64,000 nt of DNA from Hermatobates lingyangjiaoensis (GCA_026182355.1 JAPFBL010000084.1:13169001-13233000); one strand, 5' to 3'. Counted from the stretch's first letter, positions 37,201 through 47,339 are shown. The notes: a model not told the origin generated them from the letters alone. Made by a program: numbers and translations.

Positions 37201-40200
37201 ATTATTGTTGTTCAATCTGTGCCTTAAAAGTGGTTTGAAAGGGAAATTGAAATAAAGCTAGGTGTCAATTTATTTGACGAGATCAGACGTCTATTTGTTT
37301 TAAAAAAAAATTAACCCAACCGTGCCAATATTTAAAAAAATCTGGAGTGGCCTACTCTATTTTACTATAAGTAAAATATTATCAAACTAGTTAACAACAT
37401 AACGATTGCCTCCTCAAAAACAATCACGTTCAATCGTAAGAATAATTTTACACATTAAAAAAAATAACTCTTTCATTGATTAAAAAATTTTAAAATTTCT
37501 TTCATTTATTCCTTCTTTAATTAAATCATGAATATGTACTTTATATCACTGTCTTAAAGTCCTATCTGTTTATCCAATATAGCCGTGCGGGAAATTATTG
37601 AATCTTATTCCCTAAATCTCCTTTTAATTGATTATTATGACTATTTAAAAATTTCAATGAGAAAGAATTTCATTAATTATTCTCCTGGATGCTAAATCTA
37701 TATAAAATAAAGAATTATTTTGTCTGTACATTGCTTAAAACGGACTCATTTCAAGTTTTCTTTACGTTTCAAACATTTAGGGAAACCGAATACACACTTA
37801 GAAAAATGTCTGTCGGTTTGTTGTCCGCAAAATTTTGTCATAAGTAAACTCAACCACCATAAAACATATCAAGCTGAAACTTTGACAGAACATTTGTGTA
37901 TGTCTAACTTAAAATATAGGCTATAAATTATTTGGAAATTCAACGTAGAAATGAAGTTATGGACGTTTAAAGGAAAAACATTTGTCACAAGTAAACTCAG
38001 CCACCGTGAGATATAGCAAGCTGAAACTTTGACACTAGATTTGTGTATGTCTAACTTAAAATATAGGCTCTGAATGGATTGAAAATTCAGATTAGAAGCA
38101 AAGTTGTAAACTATTAAACTGTCTTTGGCTAATTTCACAGACATGTTTATTTGGAAAATATACAGGTGTAGCAAGTCGGTATTGTTAGATGATTTTAATT
38201 TCATTTGTAAATATGAATATATTGCGCATTTGAGCTCATTGACAAGGTCTTCCCAAAGTTTATGATGTACTATATATTCAGAATTAATGACTGTGAACTC
38301 AATCCTTACTATGAACAGGTAGGAAAAATCAACAAATAAGTTCTTACGCTATATCAATGCGAGGAGAGAACCTACAAGAGTGTGATTAGTGATGAGGAAG
38401 CAGTTATCCAACTGAATTTCTTGACTCCGTGACTGCTGCTGAACTGCCTGCTCATGAGTAAAAACTTAAAGTAGGATCACCAATCATGCTGCTATTTAGT
38501 AACTAACTAATTTCATGTTAGGAAACTTGAGTCCCCAAAAATGTGCAACGGGACACGACTTTGAGTTCGTGCTCTGCACAGATATGCCATAGAGGCGGAC
38601 ATCATGACTGGGTGTGATATTGGGGAGTCTGTGTGTATACCATGCATACCATTGATTCCGAGCCATTATCTGTTTCCGTTCAAACGATTGCAAAGTCTCG
38701 TCAGAGTCTGTTTTGCATTGACGTTAACTAAGTCGCAAGGGGAAACTTTATCTAACGCAGTGGAAATGAAGTGAGCAAGACCAAGTTTTTCTTAAATGGT
38801 CAACTGCAGTTTGCTTGCTCAAGAGTCAGGGGTTCCAACTCTTTGTTCTTCCATGAAACTGAAGAACAGACAGCTAATGTGGTGTATACAGAGGCATTTG
38901 CTTAACACTGTACTAATAATAATATTTTCTACTATTCCATAATTTCTAATGGTATTTTGGAATACCATGTAAATCAAATTTCTGATTCCTTCAAAGACGG
39001 GTACGTTTGCTAGTATATAACAAAGCTGTAATACTAACAATTTATATAACATTTAATGATATTTTTTTATTAATGTAATATGATTTATTTACACAAGGAG
39101 ATTTTCCCCTAATATAAAGTTTTGTTCAAGGATGCCCCATACAGATTTATTAGAGTATTTTGTAAGATAAATCTATCCTACTATGGAAAACATCAGAAAT
39201 TCTGTGTTAGATTAGCGTTATTTTTTACATGTAAAAATTCAATTCTTATTAAACTCATATGAAGTCATTATCATTTCAAATTTTTTTATTGTACCTCTAA
39301 ACTTCAATTTTATTTCAGTCAAATCACTGAAAAATGTCTAGGTCAATGTAAACAATGTAAATAAATGTAAAGAAATCCAACAAGTATAGCAGGTGATTCG
39401 TTAATCCAGGATAAATATTTAGTTTTTCTAGCTTCATGGCTTTTTGCCGTTATAGAAATTTCACGACTTTTTTTTAAAAAAATTGGTAATTTTCTCTACA
39501 ATTTTTTGACAAAATTTCATTATTATGTAATGAGTCGTTTAGCGTCAAAATATATTTTTTTAAAACAGAAAATTTACTACCTCTTTAGTTCAAATAATTT
39601 TGAAAAAAAATAACTCCACTATCCCATATGTAATGCTCTATTTTTAGGTATAATTTTATGTTGATCCTTTGGACAGTATCGCTTGTAACACCCTCAGAAG
39701 CTTTCAGATTGAATGATAAGTCAAATTTTTTATATTTTATTTAAACAAATTTTTTTGTTGTTTTAAAAATCTGACTATTTTTTTGGTTATTGCTTTGTAG
39801 CTTCAAAGATAATCTCAAAATTTTAAAACTGAGGAATTAGTAGTGTAGAAGTAAAAAATGTTGTCTAAAATCACATTTTGCCAAAAAAGGTGACTTTTCC
39901 ATCATGAATAATTGCTGCCAAATAATAGGGTTCATCTGCATTATGAGGCCCATTTTTGGGTAAATTATCAATTTGATCCATCAAAGATTGAGGATCAACG
40001 TCTACGCAAACTTTACGGTCCAGAGAAAGTAAACTGACGGACCAATAAAAGTTACTCTCAACTCATTTTTATGAATTTTGATCAATGGTTATATATCATT
40101 GATTGTGGATTAAGAAAACGATCCATAAACGACAACAAACGTTTCAGAGTAAACTATAGGTACACAGTAAATAAAAAAACAACTTACAGTCACTAATTTT

Positions 40201-41278
40201 TGGTTTAACCGTCATCATGAAAGAAAACATTCTGAAGCGTACTTTTGAAGCAACGGTTTGAGACCAACAGTGTTGTCACATGCGTGGCCTGTTCAAGAAA
40301 AGTAAGAAAATTAAACTAAGAAAGTGAAAAACTGAAGTATAAAATAATTAATATGACACTGTGAAAATAAATAAATACTAAGGGAATGAGAAACTATAAA
40401 TATTACAAAATATAATGAAGAATATTAAAATAAATTTTTAGCATTTATAGTTTCTCATTCTCTCAGTATTTATTTATTTTTACAGTGACATTATAATTAT
40501 TTTATTCTTCAATTGTTCACTTTCTTAATTTATTTTTCTTACTTCTCTGGAACCGGTCACGCGAGTGACAACTCTGTTGGGCTCAAACCGTCGATTCGAA
40601 AGGGCGCTTGGTAAAACATCAACGTTAAAACCAGAATAAAAATTCAGAAATGTGACTAAGACCTTTTAATCAAAACAAATGGTCTTACTCAGATTAAAAC
40701 AAGTGATGTATGACTCTTTTATTGAGAAACAAGGGAGGTAAGAGGTATATTAAAAGGTGTATAGTGCAAGGACAGGGAACCGAGGGCTGGACAAGGCAAG
40801 TCAGGGTAAACAAAAGAGTTCAGGAAGAAATAAGTAAAAGTTATTTGCCAGCTCTCAACTCTTCTAGACCAATCTATTGCTCTGGTTAACACTGAGTCTA
40901 GCTTGAATAAATCATTGCTAATGTTTATAGCATTTGATTCACATTTATTGTTGGTTTTGACGTTTATATATACATATATATATGATAAGTATCGGTATGT
41001 TAAATGTTATATGATAAAAGTATCAACCTTGAAGTAGAAACAAAATAAAAGTTTATGAGGACTCAGCCAGTTCTTCAGATTCAAATTAAACCCACATTGC
41101 CAACGTTTCGGTTTTTGTTTAAAACCTACACTTCAGTATTGCATAAGATATTTTTTAAAAATAAAACACTTGGCGAATTTCAGCAGCAACTGTCTGGTTT
41201 GAATAAACACATGACACAGTTCGCAATGAGAGTTTAATTTGAAACTGAAGAACTGACAGAGTCCTGATAAACTTTTAT

Positions 41279-41318
<40 letters not shown>

Positions 41319-42005
41319 CGCTGTTTGTATAATATATATTATATATATATATATGCATGCTTTGTTGAACACGACAGAGTAGTTCCTGTCTATAGGCTTC
41401 TTCTCAAGAACTTCGACTGGCCTAAAAACAGATTTTTCGTTGTTAGAACAACGGTTGAGATGGTCAGCGATTGTAGTTGACGCGTTTCGATCACGTTCAG
41501 TACTCAATCACTTTCAGGACATCAATCAGGGGGAGGATGTGGGCCGAAACGCGTCGACTACAATCGCTGACCATCTCAACCATTGTTCTAACAACGAAAA
41601 AGCTGTTTTTAGGCAAGTCGAAGTTCTTGAGAAGAAGCTTATAGACAGGAACTACTCTGTCGTGTTCTACAAAGCATGCATATCTGAAGGACTGCTACCA
41701 AAATATACTAATATATAGTCTTCACTAATATATATATATATATATATATATAAACAATGAGTAAAGAGACATCGAAAGTTGACAAACCTGAGTACGACGG
41801 GGGTTGGTTGATCTGTATCAGAGACAAGGCTAAGATGTGTTGTGATAGGGATTCTATCACTGCGAGCCACCCTCTCCAGGGCTTCAAGAACGGTCGCCTT
41901 GAGACAAAGGCCCGGTTGGCGACGACATGCGAAAAGCCGTTCGACCAGAGAGCCTTCACTGGCCACACACCACGCAACACACAACACTACCACAATGACC
42001 CTCAT
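20491..42005 (-). CDS. Osi: Osiris-family protein (DUF1676), three coding exons
   Basis: Osiris proteins are insect-specific, enter the secretory pathway and act in cuticle and tracheal development. Coding exons in order are 42005-41788, 22058-21934 and 20834-20491. Splice phases agree exactly (an Arg codon split 2+1 and a Glu codon split 1+2) and all sites are GT/AG. The 687-nt CDS predicts 228 residues, usual for the family. N-terminus: signal peptide (MRVIVVVLCVAWCVAS), then a two-cysteine region with CRRQPGLCLKATVLEALERV. Middle: ALTERVDEILASHSFNIKI, the conserved helix before the hydrophobic domain. C-terminus: basic GRRRHHYKK, a long hydrophobic stretch and GGKALLLSKMAFMLS, the family signature, then a His-rich and Pro-rich tail. 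The first intron is 19.7 kb and is filled with transposons. I cannot say which Osiris paralogue it is. Confidence 0.93.
21934..22058 (-). CDS. Osi: Osiris exon 2
   Basis: 125 nt between AAATTTAG and GTAAAA. It encodes RSGKSIEDAKNKN, then ALTERVDEILASHSF. It begins with the third base of the Arg codon opened by exon 1 and ends with the first base of the Glu codon completed by exon 3. Confidence 0.9.
22300..23000. other. Osiris intron 1, no recognised element
   Basis: AT-rich sequence; nothing recognised. Confidence 0.4.
23098..23140 (-). ncRNA. Hammerhead-ribozyme-like motif A3
   Basis: Same sequence as A4 on the opposite strand: GACT, CTGACGA, ACCG/CGGT stem II, GAAA, AGATCT, T, AGTC. The core is canonical. 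Confidence 0.68.
23166..23208 (+). ncRNA. Hammerhead-ribozyme-like motif A4
   Basis: Same as A2 apart from one base in the stem II loop (T for C). The loop change with stem bases intact fits a maintained structure, although few copies are available. Confidence 0.7.
23300..23735 (-). pseudogene. hAT-superfamily transposase remnant
   Basis: The frame 23733-23485 reads ESMVPSILQNHLISKHPSQ, then FFQRLV-like and AQMASYEVAEIIISK. This is the segment after the BED finger in hAT transposases of the ZBED5/SCAND3-like type. After a frameshift the next part reads HTLAESPIQLACK and LPLSNDTVHQRI, the following conserved block. The rest is missing or displaced by the adjoining PLE fold-back. Confidence 0.6.
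23740..25060. other. Osiris intron 1, unassigned
   Basis: No recognised protein. GC content is slightly higher than the neighbourhood in places, which may reflect more of the hAT element, but no motif confirms this. Confidence 0.35.
25080..25830 (+). repeat. Dispersed repeat family X, copy 3
   Basis: Begins with AAAGTACAGTAATCATGGAAAA, as copy 2, contains a TG-rich run (25215-25245) and ends after ATTATTTAAAGTTTGATAAAAA. Confidence 0.65.
26200..27900 (+). pseudogene. R1/jockey-group LINE reverse transcriptase remnant, interrupted by a hAT MITE
   Basis: Before the MITE the plus strand reads FLEIEEAFDNTSFES (26223 onward), the first catalytic block of reverse transcriptase in R1-like LINEs. 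After it come ELINIMQTQRIISTT-like and KKAVL. Farther on, with frameshifts, IQNTALD, KAKKAMLSCKKFFGKIW and TSVIRLIRNMYWL match the thumb region, and KLQ.QTCPGIT the segment after it. The chain is broken by stops and frameshifts. Confidence 0.65.
26321..26812. mobile_element. hAT MITE with perfect 8-bp target-site duplication
   Basis: 492 bp flanked by GTCTATAG on both sides (26313-26320 and 26813-26820). The ends are CAGTGTTTCTTAAAC and GTTTGAGAAGCACTG, imperfect terminal inverted repeats of the hAT CAGNG type. No transposase inside. It sits in the LINE remnant in frame-neutral manner, which dates it after the LINE. Confidence 0.92.
28158..28216. repeat. TG microsatellite
   Basis: About 30 TG units with a few interruptions. 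Confidence 0.95.
28500..29660. other. Osiris intron 1, unassigned
   Basis: AT-rich. The only notable structure is a hairpin with an arm AATAACTTACT and its complement at about 29601-29636. Confidence 0.4.
29680..30240. mobile_element. PLE-A terminal-repeat fold-backs (two in a row)
   Basis: Left arm 29680-29950 (minus) carries about 240 nt of the terminal-repeat body; right arm 29955-30110 (plus) is shorter. A second minus piece follows at 30120-30195 and another plus end at 30200-30235, before TATATA. Motif A is present in three places (29714-29756, 29986-30028 and 30148-30190). Confidence 0.7.
29986..30028 (+). ncRNA. Hammerhead-like motif A6 (mutated stem II)
   Basis: Core CTGACGA and GAAA AGATCT are retained, but a G to T change in CGGT breaks a stem II pair and stem I is AACT-like at its 3' side. 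Copies A5 (29714-29756, minus; GAAA lost) and A7 (30148-30190, minus; GAAA to TAAA) are more degraded. Confidence 0.5.
30240..30700 (+). pseudogene. Penelope-like reverse transcriptase remnant
   Basis: Frames around 30410-30640 read YYLQIKETAMGTIMAL and NLFMVELEQSFL, matching the 'YYLQIKGTAMGT.MAP' block of another PLE lineage. SDTLMIFLF follows where RYIDDIFLI is expected, so the catalytic YxDD is lost. Only this domain is visible. Confidence 0.6.
31640..32160. repeat. Dispersed repeat family Z, copy 2
   Basis: Matches 13400-14060 in the same orientation around GATGTTTATTAGTCTTTC. An ATTTT tandem run is at 31320-31360 just before it. Confidence 0.5.
32390..34250. repeat. Dispersed repeat family X, head-to-head pair (copies 4 and 5)
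   Basis: 32390-33575 is a minus-strand copy, and 33585-34250 a plus-strand copy that starts at an internal point of the repeat. They meet near 33580, so about 650 nt on each side form a large imperfect palindrome. A short tandem run of AGCTTATAGCTTAT units (about 33360-33385) lies in the left copy. Confidence 0.7.
34657..35996 (+). mobile_element. Helitron copy 1 (non-autonomous, helicase remnant)
   Basis: 5' end TC following an A (34656/34657), beginning TCTTTATGAATAAAAG. 3' end: hairpin CCGTC/GACGG, 9 nt of GTACGTTTG and then CCAG (CTAG in other copies). Two related blocks of about 200 nt (GTCACAAGTAAACTCAG...) are inside the 5' half. The 3' half contains a helicase remnant. Confidence 0.82.
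35280..35880 (+). pseudogene. Helitron helicase (PIF1-like) C-terminal remnant
   Basis: Across frame changes the plus strand reads QVLTLYQVEERSYKS, TEFLDSVTAPELPAH, LKVGAPIML, MCNGTRL, IPLIPSHYPFPFKRSQYPV and CFAMTVTKSQGETL, ending HGQL. These are the conserved C-terminal motifs of the Helitron helicase, motifs V and VI included. Stops and frameshifts make it non-functional. Confidence 0.85.
36000..37320. other. Osiris intron 1, unassigned
   Basis: AT-rich, no recognised element. Confidence 0.4.
37330..37620 (-). pseudogene. Probable GIY-YIG endonuclease remnant of a PLE
   Basis: With frame corrections the minus strand reads FPHGYIG, TDRTLR and KVHIHDLIKEGINERNF, like the start of a Penelope endonuclease domain. 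Degraded; moderate support only. Confidence 0.4.
37697..39013 (+). mobile_element. Helitron copy 2
   Basis: Begins TCTATATAAAATAAAG and ends with a partly decayed hairpin, GTACGTTTG and CTAG (39010-39013), followed by T. The helicase remnant (38310-38850) parallels copy 1 (TEFLDSVTAAELPAH, CNGTRL, IPLIPS). It keeps an uninterrupted version of the site into which another Helitron inserted at 55653/56261. Confidence 0.85.
39065..40030 (-). repeat. Dispersed repeat family X, copy 6
   Basis: Minus-strand copy with the same landmarks as 11130-12330 in reverse, including TTGATCCATCAAAGATTGAGG near its right end. Confidence 0.7.
40185..40930. mobile_element. PLE terminal-repeat palindrome (family E-like) and a diverged PLE-A arm
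   Basis: 40190-40430 and 40440-40625 form an imperfect inverted repeat; at its left is CTTACAGTCACTAATTTTTGG, related to motif E, with a mutated core. 40640-40930 matches the PLE-A arm (minus) at lower identity; its motif A core is lost. Confidence 0.55.
41040..41280. repeat. Short inverted repeat next to TA run
   Basis: GTTTATGAGGACTCAGCCAG at the left pairs with the right end at 41225-41272, with a 130-nt spacer that reads as an open frame of no known family. The TA run 41283-41312 follows. Confidence 0.5.
41350..41725. mobile_element. PLE-like fold-back (family F)
   Basis: Arms about 41360-41500 (minus) and 41545-41690 (plus) are reverse complements. The right arm reads EVLEKKLIDRNYSVVFYKAC and SEGLLPKYTNI, resembling the N-terminal segment of Penelope-like polymerases. 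GAAACGCGTC, with palindromic ACGCGT, is present in both arms, but no CUGANGA core is where it should be. TA runs flank it. It lies just 63 nt downstream of the Osiris exon 1 donor. Confidence 0.5.
41788..42005 (-). CDS. Osi: Osiris exon 1
   Basis: 218 nt, starting at the ATG in GTTGCCATGAGG, chosen because a signal peptide follows at once; an in-frame ATG at 42080 would add a basic, non-signal leader. The donor is CAG|GTTTGT. It encodes the signal peptide, the VERLFACRRQPGLCLK segment and IPITTHLSLVSD. A TATA-like CATATAAG lies about 35 nt upstream (around 42040), which would give a short leader; this is tentative. Confidence 0.9.
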
Positions 42006-42099
42006 GGCAACTGCACTAGTCCTCACTAACTTACGCTTCTTATATGTTGACCACTGCCACTGCCCTTTCATTAGAACCAACTACCCATGACAATACTTT

Positions 42100-42480
42100 C
42101 CCCTTTCTCGACAACCCACATTTTTTCTAATCTTAGTATGTAGGAAATTCAACCCACATGACCAATAACAGAAAACATCAAATAACACCTCGTCGTCCTT
42201 CCAACACTAAATAACTATATTAATCTTCACACTCTGCTGACTTTTTATAGTCATACAAATAAAATTGAGGCATTACTAAAATGTCAGTAGCTACAACTAC
42301 ATGTAGTAACCATGTAATAGTTTACCAATGAAATTAACGTACTAAAATTGCCCTATGTAATATCTCAGCAGAAAATAAAGTCGGATTCTTTTCAGTCATA
42401 AAATAGAAAAGTCAAACTTAGAACATATTCGAACTGAAGAAATTAACAATGCTGAGAGTATAAATAAAACGAAAAAACTT
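42100..42480. other. Upstream flank of the Osiris gene
   Basis: No recognised element; promoter elements, if present, would be in this stretch on the minus strand. Confidence 0.4.
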
Positions 42481-43330
42481 GCTAAATGGACAGAAGAAAA
42501 ATGACTTTTATCTTTCTAAACTAACATACAAAATATGTAATCTCGAATACGGCTACGCCTTCAAAACTTATTATGAAAGCAACAACGAATGTAGGAAGAT
42601 TTAAATAATCATAAACTGTAAATAATAAAAGCAAACATTGAATTTTACTATTACAAGCTCCAACTCTGAAGGAAGTACAAGTAAAGTTCTCCGCAGATGT
42701 TAAGTATCCAGGAATTATTTTCGATTAGAAACTGACATAGAACAGACAACTTGAGGCTTCTTTAGAAAAATCAAAGAACCTTTCATGCATGTACTGTAGA
42801 ATTGTTCCTCGCTGCCTATTACTATTGAATTTTAGTTAAAAAAATCGAAAAGTTCTTAAGTTTTAAAGAAATCACACTGGGTTGTTTCTTCATATAGAAC
42901 AAGCTTTCGATAACATGAATTTAAATTCACTGAAATAATCACAAATATAATATAGATGTATTAATTCAGAAACTATAGAACAGATTACAAGAATCTAATG
43001 CAAGAAGAATTAGTGTAAACAGAAGGAGGTAAGGGAGGAGTGGCATCAAGCTTATTGGGGTGATTAGTTGTGGAAGACCTACTGGATACTCGAAATAATC
43101 AAAGTTATGATATGCCAGGATATGCAGATAACTTAATTATTATCATAAGAGTAATGCTTAATGGTACTGCCTTTGAGCTTATGCAGCAAACTTTGGTTGT
43201 GTGTAATTTTATATTGCTTACAAATAATTTGTTTCATTGTTGGTAGCATAAGGTTAATGTTATTACTTGAACATTATTTTTTATTCTTGAACTTATTCAT
43301 CATGCTGGGGTATTTTCCATTTGAATAAAT
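42480..43330 (+). pseudogene. LINE reverse transcriptase remnant, inverted-pair member 1
   Basis: Contains KEVQVKFSADVKYPGIIFD (a 3' RT segment, 42660-42740), and at 42880-43200 EQAFDN-like, SLLGWLVVEDLLDTRNNQ-like and MPGYADNLIIIIRV, where YADN replaces the catalytic YADD. Segments are out of normal order, so the locus is rearranged. 42825-43305 is repeated in reverse at 46365-46857. Confidence 0.6.
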
Positions 43331-43339
43331 ATAGAAAAT

Positions 43340-44640
43340 CGAATGAACATAACAACGAATTTTATAATTCATAGAATTGTAGGTGAAGCAGACAAAAAGC
43401 ATAATTGTTTTTCCTCACTTCTTCTTTACTGTTTGAAGTCGAATTATTGAAAAGTGAATTGTACTAAATAACTTTCTGTACGTCTTATTTTCTGTTTTAT
43501 CTGTACACGTAGGTTTTAATTTCGTATTTGAAAGCAACACGCACAAAGAACATTGCAGTTTAAACTCACTTTATCAAGATAAAATGTAAAGATGTGCTTA
43601 ACCAAAAATGACAATAAATGAATTGTCTCAAGTAATATTAGTGTTTATAAATAATTTAATCTATCAGAAAAGAAAAAGGATTGCATGATCAGTTATTTCC
43701 ATTTAGATACCTCTAAGGAGTTTAAAAATGTCCCGAAAACTCAATTTGATCCAATTAATTAGTCAGCTGCAGACCACCTTTTGAGTAAATGAAATATTTG
43801 CCACTTTCAAAGACGGAGACTATTTTAAGCATTGAAATATAAAAGCATTTGGTGAAATTTATATTTGTCTAACCGACTCAGACAAAAAGTGGGAAAAACA
43901 CTTCGATACTACGAATCGTAAAATTCATTGTTATATTCACTCGATTTTTCGTATTCATTCGAAAAACCTCTACAGTGAGTTGTAGTTGAACTGTAGTTGT
44001 TCTTTTCGAGTTACTTTGTGTTCTTAACTTTGAGTTTCCTTTTATAACCTGTTTTGATCTTAGTGTGTCTAGGACCTTTCGTCCATGACATAAAACCAAA
44101 CCAGGCCGACGCTATACGTGCTGCCCTTTTGTCACTCCAAGGATCGAAAGAACCTTAGAACGTCAAGGTGGACCTCGCGGAGGCGGGCTCGCACGATACT
44201 ACGCCACACATTAGTCCCACTAATTAACGCAACCTTATCAAGTCATCGGTCTCATAAAAATAAACGTCATAAAAACAGGTTAGACTTGATAATTTTACAA
44301 ATGTATATAAATGAAGTACATAAGGCCTGAGTATAAAATAAGAAAGAAACTAATTCAAGACAAAGACATATAAATTATACAAGCAAATACGGGACAGAAA
44401 ACACAAAACACTTAAATACATAAAACTTAACACAAACTTTAATTCTATGTTCCCACACGGTACTAGGTTATTCCCTTGTGGGTAAAACTAAATACTAACT
44501 AACATTAGACAAGGCTAGAGACATATAATAGATGAAAAGGACAGGACAAAAAGTCCAAAAGGTACTTGATATTCCCTTGTAGATTATACTTATAAACTAA
44601 CAGTTAAAATAAACTTATAAACTATATCTTAAGCAAATAA
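43340..44640. other. Transposon-derived, unassigned
   Basis: A GC-richer patch at 44105-44240 and the sequence up to 44640 may be the 3' region of the minus-strand LINE that ends at 44641. No protein motif recognised. Confidence 0.35.
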
Positions 44641-45330
44641 CTAAGGTCTAGGCACAGGGAGGACTAACACCTTTTTTATTTTGCCAATTTCATAGATGTA
44701 ATTTAAAAAGGCTCTTCTATATTTGCTCTTGAAGGTCATGCCATAAACTCTAGAGGAAAACACACCAGACTCCATAATATATTTGTGCCTTTGAGCGGTA
44801 AACCTGTCACAGTCTTCTAGTATGTGTCTCACTGTCACCGCTTGGACACATAGGGCTTTCATTGATCTTAAAGCGGGGCAGATACGCTCCAAAGTCGCCG
44901 TGCCCCGTGAGGATCTGCATAAGCCAATGGTTGACCTCCAATACTCCCCGTACCAATAAACGATCCTCAATTGACAAAAAGAAGTTCTTAGTCCACCTTC
45001 CAGTCACTCCTTCCTCCCATCTAACTCTCCAGAAACCCAAAGCCAGAAACAAAGCCCACTGATAGAGAGCTGCAACACTATTCTCTCCCAGCGGAGCCCA
45101 CATAGGAGGAAGTCTCCTACTCAGTCTATACCTTTCTAATTTCAGCTTGATTAAAATATTAATGGGCATCTGTCCTGCTACAACCTGCAAGGCCAGAGCA
45201 GAGACAGTTCTATCGCTCTTAGTCACATTAACCAGGGCTAGCCTTTGCTTTGACAATAATAGCTTTGCACCACCACCATTCATGTAAGGGCCCCAAAGCG
45301 GTGCACCATAGCATATGATGGCATTAAATT
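44641..45330 (-). pseudogene. R1/jockey-group LINE C-terminal region
   Basis: Two frames that join by a frameshift near 44810-44830. The first (from 45283) reads KLLLSKQRLALVNVTKSDRT, VSALALQVVAGQMPI and ILTGHGDFGAYLPRF; the second VRHILEDCDRF. These are the segment after the RT and the terminal zinc-knuckle region (the cysteines are partly changed, CPSG) of R1-like LINEs. Less decayed than other LINE pieces here. Confidence 0.75.
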
Positions 45331-45539
45331 TAGAATTATAGAAGACAGCACACCGCTTATACCGCTTAAAAAGGATATTAAATCCTTAAAAGGAATGAAT
45401 GGATAAATAAATCATTGAATTATATCATTGAATTAAAAGTTGTTAGTGGTTCACACTGTAGGAGGGTAGCCGTACTATAGATAAAAGTCTATCCAATTGA
45501 GATTTATCTATTTTACTCAGTATTTAGAATCGTACAACT

Positions 45540-45860
45540 AATAATAGTTATATATTTTTTTCTTTTTTAGTTTTAGAAGATATTCTCGTTTTATTCGTCC
45601 CATGGAAAAGTCTGCGAAGAGTACGTTTAAAGTTGAGCCCATGGCTACGCCATCTAATTGCTTATACGTTCCACTTTGTGGTGACGTAAAAGGAGCCTCT
45701 TTTGAGAGCAGCTCAAGAAGTGACTGTAGGTAAGTTTGCAGGATGAAAATCTCTTGTTGGCCATCTTCAGGGTAAATCTCCACTAGTATTAACTATATAG
45801 ACCGGTCGACTGCCACGTTAGTGAAGAGTTTCAACGTCCATAGAAGCGATAATGCCTGTT
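45540..45860 (-). pseudogene. Penelope-type reverse transcriptase remnant
   Basis: Minus strand: TLFTNVAVDRSI (frame broken), then EIYPEDGQQEIFILQTYLQ, APFTSPQSGTYKQLDGVAMG and LFADFSMGRI. This is the canonical Penelope block 'PF...G..Y.Q.DGVAMGSP'. It is a different PLE lineage from those at 30.4 and 49.4 kb. Confidence 0.75.
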
Positions 45861-46364
45861 TTATTTGATATTTTACGAATGGCAAGAACTTAAAACAGGT
45901 TTTTTTTAAGACTGTTAAAGAATCAAAATTTAAAATCTACTGTTGATAACTCTATAGAAAGAAGTTATCTTTCCTATACATTCTTATTCATCAAAACACC
46001 CATCAATTAAGCACGAAGATATTGTGTACGCCACTAAAACCTAATACTGAATAAATAACTAAACATGAATCATTAGGTGCTCAATATAGCTTTAATTTGG
46101 CTTCTGTTATAATCAAATTAAATAAATGTTTAGGAATTGTTTTGATTAATTACGAAACCTAACTTTTTGGTGCATTTTCTTTTATTTATATATTAATCTA
46201 GATTATACACTTGGTATTAAAATAATATTTATTTGAACTAAATAATTGACAAATATATATTACAGATATTACTAGATTTTAGTTTATAAATCTGATTTTA
46301 CGGATACTTAGGCACTGTCTAGATGGCGACGAGTGCACCGCGAAAGCAAGATGTGCCCTCCTCC

Positions 46365-46857
46365 AGCATGATGAATAAGTTCAAGAATAAAAAATAATGT
46401 TCAAGTAATAACATTAACCTTATGCTACCAACAATGAAACAAATTATTTGTAAGCAATATAAAATTACACACAACCAAAGTTTGCTGCATAAGCTCAAAG
46501 GCAGTACCATTAAGCATTACTCTTATGATAATAATTAAGTTATCTGCATATCCTGGCATATCATAACTTTGATTATTTCGAGTATCCAGTAGGTCTTCCA
46601 CAACTAATCACCCCAATAAGCTTGATGCCACTCCTCCCTTACCTCCTTCTGTTTACACTAATTCTTCTTGCATTAGATTCTTGTAATCTGTTCTATAGTT
46701 TCTGAATTAATACATCTAAGTATATTATATTTGTGATGATTTCAGTGAATTTGAATTGATGTTATCGAAAGCTTGTTCTATATGAGGAAACAACCCAGTG
46801 TGATTTCTTTAAAACTTAAGATATTTTCGATTTTGTTAACCAAAATTCAATTGCAAT
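46365..46857 (-). pseudogene. LINE reverse transcriptase remnant, inverted-pair member 2
   Basis: Reverse complement of 42825-43305 with few differences, containing the same YADN box. The two copies are about 3 kb apart and bracket the 44.6-45.9 kb LINE and PLE remnants. Confidence 0.75.
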
Positions 46858-47339
46858 GTGCAGCCACTCGTGGCTTGCAGATACTGTGAAGAAGATATAG
46901 AAAGAATAGAGTACATTCTGTGAGATTGTAAAGCTCTTTCTTCTAAGAGCCATAATACTTCCAAGCAAGGTTGCTTGAAGATAGTGAGGTAATGAATGTA
47001 GTGCCAACAAGATTGTTAGATTCTTAAAGAGGCTGGGTCAAGTTTATCTTTCTTTTTTAGGAGTATGATCAAAATAGATCTAATTAAGTCTGGGTGACCA
47101 GCGTTGGCTATTACATTCCTATTCTTCACTATTCTGACATATGGGATCTAAGGAGTCCTACCTTTCTGATTATATAACCTACCTACTTTCCCAATGCTGC
47201 CTAGATTTTATTATTTAATTATTTTAACTCTAATTTTATTTTCATTTTAGTTACTATTTTTTAGTCTAATTCTTTTTCTATTATTTTCGCCATTGTCAAG
47301 TCTGTCAAGTCGTCGCTTAATTTTCCTTAACGAAATGCA

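Noticed and set aside
41480..41575. GAAACGCGTC in the family F fold-back as a further hammerhead ribozyme
   Set aside because: The palindromic ACGCGT and GAAA fit, but no CUGANGA core with a stem II lies at the right distance in either arm.
44118..44330. Arg-rich 70-codon plus-strand frame as a gene
   Set aside because: No recognisable family; it lies on the opposite strand of what is probably the 3' region of the LINE at 44641-45330.
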